From JABAQJ01 sp046327745 (lineage in GTDB: Bacteria; Gemmatimonadota; Gemmatimonadetes; Gemmatimonadales; Gemmatimonadaceae), in contig JAXLXV010000028.1 in NCBI GenBank assembly GCA_046327745.1, positions 1 through 64,000 of the forward strand: DNA of 64,000 bases, read 5' to 3'. Under the pieces are notes generated by a model. The model ran no database searches. It was given only the letters and a program-made list of their open reading frames with translations, and had not been told where the DNA came from. The position numbers and the translations under genes are program-made. Positions within the stretch are counted from its first letter, which is position 1. Each line of letters starts with the position of its first letter. Below, piece after piece: positions 28,280 to 35,616 of this stretch.

Positions 28280-29014
28280 CTATCGTGCGATGCCTTGTGT
28301 CTCCATGGCAAAGAGTCGGTGATCGACCCATCCCTCGATGCCGCGGGCGCGAAGCCGGTGCCAGCCGGCCCGAGTCTCGCCGAGTTGGACGCGGGTCTCC
28401 GGCGTGATGATACCAACGACGGTCGAACCCCGGTCGGCGTCCGAACGCACGTTGGCCCACGTCCGCGCTGTGGCCACAACCCACGGCACCGACCCGGGGG
28501 TCATCATGGCCTGCGAGATACGGACGTCGCCGACGCTCCTCTCCTGGGGCGGAGCAACGCTAGTAGACGTCGGCAGCGCTTCTGGGGTCGGCGTGGCCTG
28601 CACCGGAGTCGTCGTGTCGCTCGGAAGGGGCTCCTCGGTGGGGAGTGCCGCGGGAACGATCGCCCCAACCGTGTCCGCCGTCGCCAGTGCCAACGTGGGC
28701 GTCGGAAGGGACAACGACTCATGTCCTCTCACCGTCCAGATCCCCCAACTCATGCCAACCAACATGAGTCCTGCTGCGCCCGACCAGACGAATGGCGCGA
28801 TGCGCCGTGGGGGCGGGGCGGCATCTCCCACACAAAAGCGGCAGGGCCCGCGATCCCGGCGATGGTACGTGTCGCATCCCCGGCAATGCGCTAAGGGCAT
28901 CGGTTTCCCGAGCGAGTCACGCAGCTCGAGCATGTGCCCGCACTTCGGGCACTGAGACGCCGCTATGTGCGCCTTTGCTCCGCAGCTCTCGCATCGAACC
29001 AGTTTGAAGCTCAT
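28280..29014 (-). CDS. Double zinc-ribbon, one-helix, SH3 membrane protein
   Basis: A 244-residue protein with three parts. The N-terminus has two CxxC-x10-CxxC zinc ribbons (Cys 8, 11, 22, 25 and 44, 47, 58, 61) and no signal peptide, so it faces the cytoplasm. A single helix follows (about 74-95, GAAGLMLVGMSWGIW). A Thr/Pro-rich spacer leads to an outside SH3-like domain at about 180-240 (TWANVRSDADRGSTVVG...GWVDHRLFA), which in this family often binds cell wall. A design that links the cytoplasm to the wall suggests sensing or anchoring, but no function is established. It ends in a strong terminator. Confidence 0.75.
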   Translation of the reverse strand: MSFKLVRCESCGAKAHIAASQCPKCGHMLELRDSLGKPMPLAHCRGCDTYHRRDRGPCRFCVGDAAPPPRRIAPFVWSGAAGLMLVGMSWGIWTVRGHESLSLPTPTLALATADTVGAIVPAALPTEEPLPSDTTTPVQATPTPEALPTSTSVAPPQERSVGDVRISQAMMTPGSVPWVVATARTWANVRSDADRGSTVVGIITPETRVQLGETRAGWHRLRARGIEGWVDHRLFAMETQGIAR

Positions 29015-29383
29015 AAGGCCTCTACGGACAGCATGCCCTGTTGCTCGCTAGGGACATCAAATCGAATCGGGGGGGAAGGAGAATGGCGCATCCACTGGCG
29101 TTTCGGAAGAGGGGACTGCCTGACAGGTGCAACTGTGACTCTTCGAACCCTCGGACCGCACCCCACCCGCGATATCACTTCCATTTCTCCATTGACCATC
29201 GAAACGCTCTAGGGAAACAAACTTGTTTTCTACCACAAACCGACCGCGCAAACGGCCCCATCTCCCCTCTGCCACTCTCCCCCCGAGCTGCCTGACGAGG
29301 CGCTCTTCCGTTCGGAAGAAGATGCCGGTTCTTCGTCAGAATCACGGTGACGGGGCGCACCGGAGTGAGGCAATGGTGGGTGC
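29015..29383. other. Intergenic region, no gene seen
   Basis: This 369-base stretch holds only short shadow frames. It contains the upstream region of the zinc-ribbon/SH3 gene, with a weak GAGG before its ATG. A small inverted repeat (TCTTCCG/CGGAAGA, 29308-29323) lies 61 bases beyond the MgtC-like stop but has no T-run. I find no convincing promoter pair. Confidence 0.4.
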
Positions 29384-30679
29384 CTAACTCGCGAGTAACA
29401 GCATGGTCACCAAGATCGCTGCCCCAATCGCGACGAGACCGGCGGCGGCCAACGGTCGGAAGCGACCACGCCCGACCACCAGTGACACGAGCAACTTGAA
29501 AACGGTGTTCGACAGGATCCCTACGGCAATGCTCTGCGCCGCCAGCGTCGTCAGGATCCCACCGCGGGCCGCTTGGGTCATCGACACGGTCAGTGCGTCC
29601 ACGTCCGTAAGCCCAAGGAGCACCGCCGATGCGGTCAGGCCCTTGGTCCCCCAATAGGTGCCGGTCACCGACAGTACCGTCATGGCTGCTTGAAACAAAA
29701 GCGCCATCTGGATGGCAGACCGCAATTTGAGTGGGTTCCCATCGTCCAAATTCTGCGGTGTGGCGGCCTGCGCCTGACGGCGAAGAGCGAGCGCCACGAT
29801 GGCGAATCCGACCAGGGCCGACGGCAACAGAAGGACCAGCAGCCGGTTCCCGACCTCGGACTCCAAGGCCATGGCGATCAACGCCACACGAACCGGCAAC
29901 ACGCTGCAGGCGCCAATCACGCCAAGGGCCAACGCTCCGTCGGGCTCCCCAGAGTCCCGACTCAATCGGGAAAACTGCAGAGTCACGGCGGTCGACGAGA
30001 CGACCCCGCCGATCATTCCGGCCACACCGTACCCTCGGCTCGCGCCCACCGCTCGCCGAGCCAGATACCCAGCGAAGTTGATCCCAGACAGCAGTACCAC
30101 AATGCCCCATAACATTCTGGGGCGGATCTCGACCACCGGGAGGAATGGCCCTTCCGGAAGGATTGGCAAAATGACGAGGGCCAGAACCGCGAACTGCAGA
30201 GCGGCCCGCATCTCCCTCTCACCGATCTGCTGTACCAGCCAATGGAGGCGTGCCTTTTCCCCTAGGGCGAAGACCACGACCGCCGCAGCCCCAGACGCCA
30301 AGCCGATCTCTCCGACGCCAGCCAGCGCACCCAGCGCGATGACCACCAGAGCCGCTGCCTCTGTGGTTCCGTCTAGATCGGCTCCGGGTCGTCTGGCAGC
30401 CATCACGTAGCTCGCGACGACAAAGAGGGCGCCGGCCAAGATCAGGGGCGCCGCGGCGAGCGCGTATCCCCACGCGTGCAGCAGCCCGGCGGCGCCCCCC
30501 AAAATCCCAAAGAGCAGAAAGGTCCGAAGCCCAGCAAAACGGGCGTTCGGACCGGTTGCATGCCCAGACCATTCTCGTTCAGCGCCAACCGCCAACCCAA
30601 GAAGTGCCGCGGTTCCCAGGCGCGTCGCCGCCTGCAGCGGCGACAAGTCCGCCGCCATCTGAACAAGGGGAGACAGCAT
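29384..30679 (-). CDS. MgtC/SapB-DUF4010 family membrane protein
   Basis: A 431-residue integral membrane protein with about 12-13 helices. The N-terminal third matches the MgtC/SapB fold (LGTAALLGLAVGAEREWS, RFAGLRTFLLFGILGG); the rest matches DUF4010 (GGVVSSTAVTLQFSRLSRD, GLTDVDALTVSMT). Proteins of this type are reported in ion homeostasis, possibly Mg2+ or K+, but their transport role is not settled. I chose the ATG at 30679 since the frame above it lacks hydrophobic character. It follows the small membrane gene at 30699-31082 by 19 bases and is likely translated from the same mRNA. Its TAG stop is part of a CCTAACT hexamer variant. Confidence 0.85.
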   Translation of the reverse strand: MLSPLVQMAADLSPLQAATRLGTAALLGLAVGAEREWSGHATGPNARFAGLRTFLLFGILGGAAGLLHAWGYALAAAPLILAGALFVVASYVMAARRPGADLDGTTEAAALVVIALGALAGVGEIGLASGAAAVVVFALGEKARLHWLVQQIGEREMRAALQFAVLALVILPILPEGPFLPVVEIRPRMLWGIVVLLSGINFAGYLARRAVGASRGYGVAGMIGGVVSSTAVTLQFSRLSRDSGEPDGALALGVIGACSVLPVRVALIAMALESEVGNRLLVLLLPSALVGFAIVALALRRQAQAATPQNLDDGNPLKLRSAIQMALLFQAAMTVLSVTGTYWGTKGLTASAVLLGLTDVDALTVSMTQAARGGILTTLAAQSIAVGILSNTVFKLLVSLVVGRGRFRPLAAAGLVAIGAAILVTMLLLAS

Positions 30680-30698
30680 TGTCACCCCGACATGCGGC

Positions 30699-31082
30699 TC
30701 AGACCTTCTCGGCGGGCATCGACTTAAGGGACCGGGCGATGAAGCCCAGTCCACCCGCAATGAGCACTAACATCACCAACGTGTCGAAGAGCGACGTTGG
30801 CCGAAAATAGATACTCATGTTCATCAGAATGCCGGCAAAGATGATCGTCGCCCCCACGAACGTCAGCAGCCAGCCGATCAACGACTTCCCACTGAAGAAG
30901 AGCATCCCGACACCGATAAGAAGCGGCAGCAGCGACAGCCCGAAGGCGTTCATGCCGTAGATCTGCCATCCGCCACTCGCGACCGTCACGTGCGCCAGCA
31001 GTAGGTAACTACCCCCCGCCAGCATGGCGAGTCCGGCTAGGAACATGCCGCCGCCACCAGGAGTGCCGCCAGCGTTCGTCAT
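30699..31082 (-). CDS. Small four-helix membrane protein, unknown
   Basis: A 127-residue protein with four hydrophobic segments (about 13-32, 45-63, 68-87 and 95-112) and a short polar start rich in Gly. I do not recognise a family. It lies 19 bases upstream of the MgtC/DUF4010 gene in the same direction, so it may assist that transporter or simply share its promoter. Start at 31082 is the first ATG and gives a soluble GGTPGGGG leader before helix 1. Confidence 0.7.
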   Translation of the reverse strand: MTNAGGTPGGGGMFLAGLAMLAGGSYLLLAHVTVASGGWQIYGMNAFGLSLLPLLIGVGMLFFSGKSLIGWLLTFVGATIIFAGILMNMSIYFRPTSLFDTLVMLVLIAGGLGFIARSLKSMPAEKV

Positions 31083-31277
31083 ATGGAAGTGAAGTAGGGG
31101 AAAGAGTCGTGAGACAGAATTCTCGGGCCTGCCGCCGATGGTTACAAGGCCCGCAGTCTTTCCCCCACGCGATGAGCGACGATATCGCGGTCTCCTAGGT
31201 CCGCCGTCTTCTCCCCGTCACCCCGTAGATCGCGTTTGGCGGCGGGGACATCGTCAGGCGGCGACGTACTGCAGCGG

Positions 31278-31766
31278 TCAACGAGCGCCGGTGCTCACTT
31301 CCCTGCCGCACAGTCCGTGTGGTACGGACAACTGCGCCGTCGTATCCTCGTGCACGGCGCTATAGAACACGGAGCGACTGAGGTTGCCGCTGTAGTCCGC
31401 GTTCACCTCGAGGCAGGCCATGAGGCCTTGAGAAACCACAAGCTCTGGCGTGGACCACTGGTAGCGAGACCCGATGGCGTGCAGCCGCAACGCCAACACA
31501 TCGTTCAATCGCAAAGCCGAGTGCGGCACGCGCAGCTGACGCGCGGAGAACGCCGAAACGGTGGCAATACGAGTGGCCGCATCAGCGGCATACGGAACGG
31601 CGTAAATCACGACGTCGAAGGACGCATTGTTCCGAACCTCCAGCACCACGGGCGCTCCAGGCGACACCGGAACGGGCGCCGAACCGCCCTTCGACGCACT
31701 GCACGAAATCAACGCGCCAAAGGTCAGCGCGAACACGACGCGACCTGCATTTCGAGACATTGTCAT
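31278..31766 (-). CDS. Putative lipoprotein, unknown
   Basis: A 162-residue protein from the ATG at 31766, which has GGAGGGAG two bases upstream; a second ATG six bases on is also possible. The leader RVVFALTFGALISCSAS is a lipobox signal with Cys about 23. The mature part is a predicted beta-sandwich (VVLEVRNNASFDVVIYAVPYAADAAT split around residue 42-66) with a final Cys-containing loop. Its pattern of small hydrophilic strands recurs in Gemmatimonadota lipoproteins, but I assign no function. It sits alone, 118 bases from the OYE start on the other strand. Confidence 0.7.
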   Translation of the reverse strand: MTMSRNAGRVVFALTFGALISCSASKGGSAPVPVSPGAPVVLEVRNNASFDVVIYAVPYAADAATRIATVSAFSARQLRVPHSALRLNDVLALRLHAIGSRYQWSTPELVVSQGLMACLEVNADYSGNLSRSVFYSAVHEDTTAQLSVPHGLCGREVSTGAR

Positions 31767-31945
31767 AACTCCCTCCACATCCAACGGTCACCCGTCCTCC
31801 CTGCGCGAATACCGCACGACGGGCTCTCTCTACTACCACAACATGGTGCGTGCGGTCCCCGAAAGGTTGACCGTCGTCACATGTGACCTTGGACATTTTT
31901 CGCCGACGACTGGCTGTGAGCCAGCCAATCGACATCTTCACGTCC

Positions 31946-33007
31946 ATGCTCTTCAGTCCCTTTTCGCTTCGCGGCGTCACGTTTCGAAATCGCATCGGCG
32001 TCTCGCCGATGTGCCAGTACTCCAGTACCGACGGCTTTGCCGAGGATTGGCATTTCGTCCACCTCGGAGGCCTTGCTACAGGGGGAGCGGGGCTCGTGTT
32101 CTGCGAGGCAACGGCGGTTACTCCTGAAGGACGCATTAGCCCCAAGGACCTAGGCATCTGGAAGGACGAGCACGTCCCGATGCTGGCGCGCATCATGGAA
32201 TTCGTCGCCAAGCAGGGAGCGGTTCCAGGCATTCAACTAGCCCACGCCGGCCGCAAAGCCAGCACCAAACGGCCTTGGGAAGGCGTCGGTCAAATCGCTG
32301 TTGGCGAGGGTGGCTGGGAGGTGCTCGGACCGAGCTCCATTCCGTTCTCGGACACGTACCCGATGCCGCACGAAATGACTGTTACCCAGATCGACAGCCT
32401 CATCACGTCATTTCGACTAGCGACACGGCGTGCCCTCGCCGCTGGGTTCCAGGTCATCGAGCTTCACGGCGCGCATGGATACTTACTCCACGAGTTCCTT
32501 TCTCCCCTCTCGAATCATCGGACAGATGCTTACGGAGGCTCACTGGAGAATCGCCTGCGGCTGACGTTGGAGGTTGTTCGCGCCGTTCGTCAGGAGTGGC
32601 CGGAGCGCCTTCCCCTGTGTCTCCGAATCTCCGCCACCGACTGGACGGATGGCGGATGGGAGATCGAACAGTCGTTGGAGCTGGCCAGACGCGTGAAGTC
32701 CGAAGGCGTGGACTTGATCGATTGCTCGAGCGGCGGATTGGTCTACGGTGCCAAGGTGCCCATTGGTCCAGGCTACCAGGTGCCCTTCGCCAAGAGGGTT
32801 CGAGCTGACGCGGGAATTCCTACGGCCGCCGTGGGGTTGATCACGCAACCGGAACAAGCGGACGCGATCCTGCGCGACGGCTCAGCGGATATGGTGCTGT
32901 TAGCCCGCGAGCTCCTTCGACAACCGCGCTGGCCCTTGCTGGCTGCCCATGCGCTCGGAGTCTCGGTCCCATGGCCTTCAGCGTACGAGCGGGCTCGCCC
33001 GGCGTAG
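31946..33007 (+). CDS. NADH:flavin oxidoreductase, YqjM-type Old Yellow Enzyme
   Basis: A 353-residue FMN-dependent ene-reductase in a TIM barrel. Family motifs are seen in order: LFSPFSLRGVTFRNRIGVSPMCQYS at the start (Cys 23 region typical of the YqjM class), GIQLAHAGRKAS, HGAHGYLLHEFLSPLSNHR with the active His pair, and the FMN phosphate site near AADMVLLARELLRQPRW. It reduces activated C=C bonds with NADPH in the cytoplasm. I chose the ATG at 31946; an in-frame GTG at 31883 would add 21 residues that do not resemble the family. It is not part of an operon and converges on the DUF3830 gene. Confidence 0.9.
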   Translation: MLFSPFSLRGVTFRNRIGVSPMCQYSSTDGFAEDWHFVHLGGLATGGAGLVFCEATAVTPEGRISPKDLGIWKDEHVPMLARIMEFVAKQGAVPGIQLAHAGRKASTKRPWEGVGQIAVGEGGWEVLGPSSIPFSDTYPMPHEMTVTQIDSLITSFRLATRRALAAGFQVIELHGAHGYLLHEFLSPLSNHRTDAYGGSLENRLRLTLEVVRAVRQEWPERLPLCLRISATDWTDGGWEIEQSLELARRVKSEGVDLIDCSSGGLVYGAKVPIGPGYQVPFAKRVRADAGIPTAAVGLITQPEQADAILRDGSADMVLLARELLRQPRWPLLAAHALGVSVPWPSAYERARPA

Positions 33008-33075
33008 TCTGTAACGCCATTAGTGGACTCACCCCGGCGTGGCTCGTGCGTCGACCGCTCCGGAATATGGGCCAG

Positions 33076-33495
33076 TTATGGGAGCAGCTCAAACAGCACG
33101 TCCTGCGCCCCTTCCCACAGGACTCGCCGACCCACTTCTGGCAGCAGTGCGTGGCCGTCCGTCACAGTCAGGAAATGATTCCCCGCCAGCTGCCCCACTT
33201 TGCTGCTGAACATGGCGTGGCCGTAGGGAAACAGGATTTCCGTTTCACTGAACCCGCCCGGGTAGAAGAGAATCTCTCCGGGCGAAGGGTGACTCGTCGC
33301 GTTCTCGACGCCGACATTCTCGAGGACGAAATCGCCCAGCGGGATCCACGCCGATTCGCCGCTCCAGCGGGCCTGGATCAACTTCTGCCGATAGGGCAAC
33401 AACTTGAGAAAGGCGGCACAGGTGCGCGGTGCACGCTCATGCTCTAGGCGCGCGGCGAGTTGAAGGTCCGGACCAACAAGAATTCGAATGTTCAT
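33076..33495 (-). CDS. DUF3830 cyclophilin-like protein
   Basis: A 139-residue protein of the DUF3830 family, a cyclophilin-like barrel. Identifying blocks are APRTCAAFLKLLPY, ARWSGESAWIPLGDF and the C-terminal LFPYGHAMFSSKVGQLAGNHF, which repeat the family order of short beta-strands. Family members lie near catabolic operons, and some bind small organic molecules, but activity is unknown. It starts at the ATG at 33495. It converges with the OYE gene with 68 bases between stops and no terminator that I can see. Confidence 0.8.
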   Translation of the reverse strand: MNIRILVGPDLQLAARLEHERAPRTCAAFLKLLPYRQKLIQARWSGESAWIPLGDFVLENVGVENATSHPSPGEILFYPGGFSETEILFPYGHAMFSSKVGQLAGNHFLTVTDGHALLPEVGRRVLWEGAQDVLFELLP

Positions 33496-33564
33496 GCCGG
33501 GAGCTTAGCACGCTACGCGTGACTCGGCGACACCGGGCCACGCGCGCGGCGTTGAGTATTTCGC

Positions 33565-33603
33565 CCGGGTGTTATTGACAGGCATATATCACCCGGATAA
33601 AAT
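33565..33603 (+). promoter_or_regulatory. Promoter with overlapping inverted-repeat operator before DUF2239
   Basis: Perfect -35 TTGACA (33575-33580), a 17-base spacer, and -10 TAAAAT (33598-33603). Five bases then lead to the ATG at 33609, which predicts a leaderless transcript. An 11-base inverted repeat (33565-33575 with 33586-33596, one mismatch, CCGGGTGWTAT type) flanks and overlaps the -35 box and spacer, so a repressor bound here would block RNA polymerase. No regulator gene is adjacent. Confidence 0.75.
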
Positions 33604-33608
33604 TCGGC

Positions 33609-34175
33609 ATGCAGATTCCTCTCGATCTTCCGGTCGTTGGCTTTGAAGGCTCACGACGCATAGGCCAAGGCCCGCTGCGGGACGTGATTCAGACCGCGGT
33701 GCGCGCCGTCAGTCGCGGATCGCGCGGCGACGTGGTGTTGTTCAACGCCGAAACCAGTGAACGCATTGAGGTGGATCTGCGAGGGAGCGCAGAGGATGTG
33801 GTAGCGCGCCTCGAAGGAGTGCCCCCTGCCCCCCGCACGGCGGGACGACCCAAGCTTGGCGTCGTCGCGCGCGAGGTCACGCTCTTACCTCGCCACTGGG
33901 ACTGGCTCAGCGATCAACCGGGTGGTGCGTCGGTCACCCTGCGCAAGCTGGTGGATCAGGCGCGACAATCCAACGTCGAATCGGACCGCGTGCGCAAGGC
34001 GCGCGATGCCACCTATCGGTTCATCCTGGACATGGGTGGTGACCGACCGGGCTTCGAGGAAGCCAGTCGCGCGCTCTTTGCGGGGAACCGCACCGCATTC
34101 CTTCGTCACATCGAGCGCTGGCCCGCGGACATCAAGGCACACGCCAAGACCCTCATACAAAAGGTCACCGAGTGA
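33609..34175 (+). CDS. DUF2239 family protein
   Basis: A 188-residue cytoplasmic protein of DUF2239. The C-terminal two thirds carries the family signature GRPKLGVVAREVTLLPRHW, SVTLRKLVDQAR, and IDMxGDRPGFEEASRALFAG, with a run of charged helices. No enzymatic function has been assigned to the family; it has no known catalytic motif. It overlaps the SnoaL-like gene (TGATG), so the two are translated together. A strong promoter with a palindromic operator lies directly upstream, so expression is probably conditional. Confidence 0.85.
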   Translation: MQIPLDLPVVGFEGSRRIGQGPLRDVIQTAVRAVSRGSRGDVVLFNAETSERIEVDLRGSAEDVVARLEGVPPAPRTAGRPKLGVVAREVTLLPRHWDWLSDQPGGASVTLRKLVDQARQSNVESDRVRKARDATYRFILDMGGDRPGFEEASRALFAGNRTAFLRHIERWPADIKAHAKTLIQKVTE

Positions 34176-34615
34176 TGCAGCTGACGAATTCCCCACTTAC
34201 ACAACCAGCTGACATCGTCCGAGAGTTCATGCAGCGCGTCTGGAATCAGGGTGATGGCAGCGTCGCGGACCAATACGTGGCCCCGACCTACACCATCCAC
34301 AGCGACCCGGGAGATCCGTGGGAAGGTCAGACCCTGACGATTGAGACGTTTCGGCAGCGTCTCTCTATTTCGCGAGGCGCCTTCCCAGACCTGCGATTTG
34401 AGATCGACGAATGCCTCGCCGTTGGCGATCGGGTGTTGGTCACGTGGACCATGCACGGCACGAATACCGGCGCGTTGGGCGAACGCGCGCCAACGCATCG
34501 CCGCATTGCCGTGCGCGGCATGACGCTGTACGACCTGGCCGCCGGACGCCTCACGGGCCATCGGCAAGTCGTGGATCGACTCGCCGTGGCCCAGCAGCTG
34601 GGAATACTCGGCTAG
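34175..34615 (+). CDS. SnoaL-like ester cyclase/NTF2-fold protein
   Basis: A 146-residue protein of the SnoaL polyketide-cyclase-like superfamily. The cone-shaped barrel is suggested by IVREFMQRVWNQGDGSVADQYVAP at the start, then FPDLRFEIDECLAVGDRVLVTW and an end with GHRQVVDRLAVAQQLG. Members are often small-molecule cyclases or isomerases; none is proven here. The ATG overlaps the upstream stop as TGATG (a GTG 3 bases earlier is in frame too). Two hairpins follow the stop and close the two-gene operon. Confidence 0.85.
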   Translation: MQLTNSPLTQPADIVREFMQRVWNQGDGSVADQYVAPTYTIHSDPGDPWEGQTLTIETFRQRLSISRGAFPDLRFEIDECLAVGDRVLVTWTMHGTNTGALGERAPTHRRIAVRGMTLYDLAAGRLTGHRQVVDRLAVAQQLGILG

Positions 34616-34670
34616 GCCGGCGACAGTGGTCCGGCCTTGGCTACCGCCGGCGAACGCGCCGGCGGTTTGG
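34614..34670 (+). terminator. Double hairpin after the DUF2239/SnoaL operon
   Basis: Hairpin one pairs 34614-34620 with 34631-34637; hairpin two is a perfect 10-bp stem (34643-34652 with 34657-34666) with an AACG loop and a short TTGGATT tail. Neither has a strong T-run, so termination may be partial. Confidence 0.5.
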
Positions 34671-34765
34671 ATTCTTCCGCCAGTCGGGTGGAAGCGTCGA
34701 CGCGCTGTTTGTGCCGCCGGGGACCACGCAACTGGAGGCTCGCGACATCCATGACCGGCAGGTGG

Positions 34766-35269
34766 TCAACCGGCGGTCGGAGACGTTGAAGCTGCCGACG
34801 AGGCTTTCACCTTTGGCGCCTTGACGTGCAGCGTGCCGTTGTCGAAATCCGCCGTCATGCGATTGGCATCGACCCGTTCGGGAAACGCCAATCGTCGATA
34901 CACATCGTTCGACCCGAATTCCGACCACACCACGTCACCGTTTTTTCCTGACGCCTTCTGCTCCGTGGCCGCGTGCACGATCAACTCGGTCGGTGTAGCG
35001 GTCACGTCCACGTCCTTCGCCTCGAAGCCGGCGAGCGTGACATCAACCTCAAAGTCCCCGGCGCCTTCCTTGAGTTCAGCGGCCGGCCACCCGAGCACGT
35101 CGCGCTCCGCGGCCAACCAGTCTTCCAGGTCGTGCCCTTCGGTTCGCCCGCGCCGTTCAAACAGGTCAAAGGCGCGCTGTTGCACCTGCTCCATGCGCCG
35201 CGCCAGCTCCTGAAATACGGGGAGCGCCTGTTGCGATTCGAGGTCCTTCCGGATGGGAATGTGCGTCAT
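34766..35269 (-). CDS. Hsp20-like protein with DUF2934-type helix
   Basis: A 167-residue protein from the ATG at 35269, with GAGGAA about 8 bases before it. Residues 22-55 form a DUF2934-like helical motif (RAFDLFERRGRTEGHDLEDWLAAE), followed by an alpha-crystallin/Hsp20 domain (about 66-150: DFEVDVTLAGFEAKDVDVTATP, FPERVDANRMTADFDNGTLHV). Hsp20 proteins hold unfolded proteins in solution. The usual C-terminal I-x-I/V anchor is missing; the tail is Ala/Ser/Thr-rich, so it may not form large oligomers. No heat-responsive RNA element is visible upstream. Confidence 0.82.
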   Translation of the reverse strand: MTHIPIRKDLESQQALPVFQELARRMEQVQQRAFDLFERRGRTEGHDLEDWLAAERDVLGWPAAELKEGAGDFEVDVTLAGFEAKDVDVTATPTELIVHAATEQKASGKNGDVVWSEFGSNDVYRRLAFPERVDANRMTADFDNGTLHVKAPKVKASSAASTSPTAG

Positions 35270-35616
35270 GGTTACGTTCCTCACGTTGACGGCCAGCGAG
35301 GCGCGCGTCGCGTCCCGCCCTTTCACCATGAACGACGGCGAGCCGTGCCGCAATCGGCAGCCCGTGACCGGCTCGGCTCAATTGCGTATCAGCCGCAACA
35401 AGCGTATAGCGCCCCCGACCGCTGCCTCCAGCCTCGCGCGCCGCGCCAGATCTCGCACCTGACTCCCTGCGTCGCCTCATCCCGCGTTTGCCTCACCGGT
35501 CCATGAAGCCCAATGGCACGACGTGATCATCATGTGCGTGGCCTCGACGGGGACGGCCGGTGCACGCGGTCGGCAGCGGCCCCGACAATGAGCGTCCGGG
35601 TGTTGTAGCTTTCATC
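35270..35616. other. Divergent intergenic region with candidate helicase promoters
   Basis: This 347-base gap separates the Hsp20-like gene from the helicase. Candidate 1 (plus) is TTGCGT (35382-35387), 17 bases, TATAGC (35405-35410), which would give a 200-base leader like those of cold-induced helicases. Candidate 2 is CCGACA (35582-35587), 18 bases, TAGCTT (35606-35611), ending 5 bases before the ATG. Both are weak. No gene is seen here. Confidence 0.35.

Noticed and set aside
31881..31945. Longer N-terminus for the OYE gene from the GTG at 31883
   Set aside because: The extra 21 residues do not fit the family start, which begins with the LFSPFSLRG block.
35270..35350. RNA thermometer (ROSE type) before the Hsp20-like gene
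   Set aside because: No anti-Shine-Dalgarno pairing motif could be found opposite the GAGGAA site.
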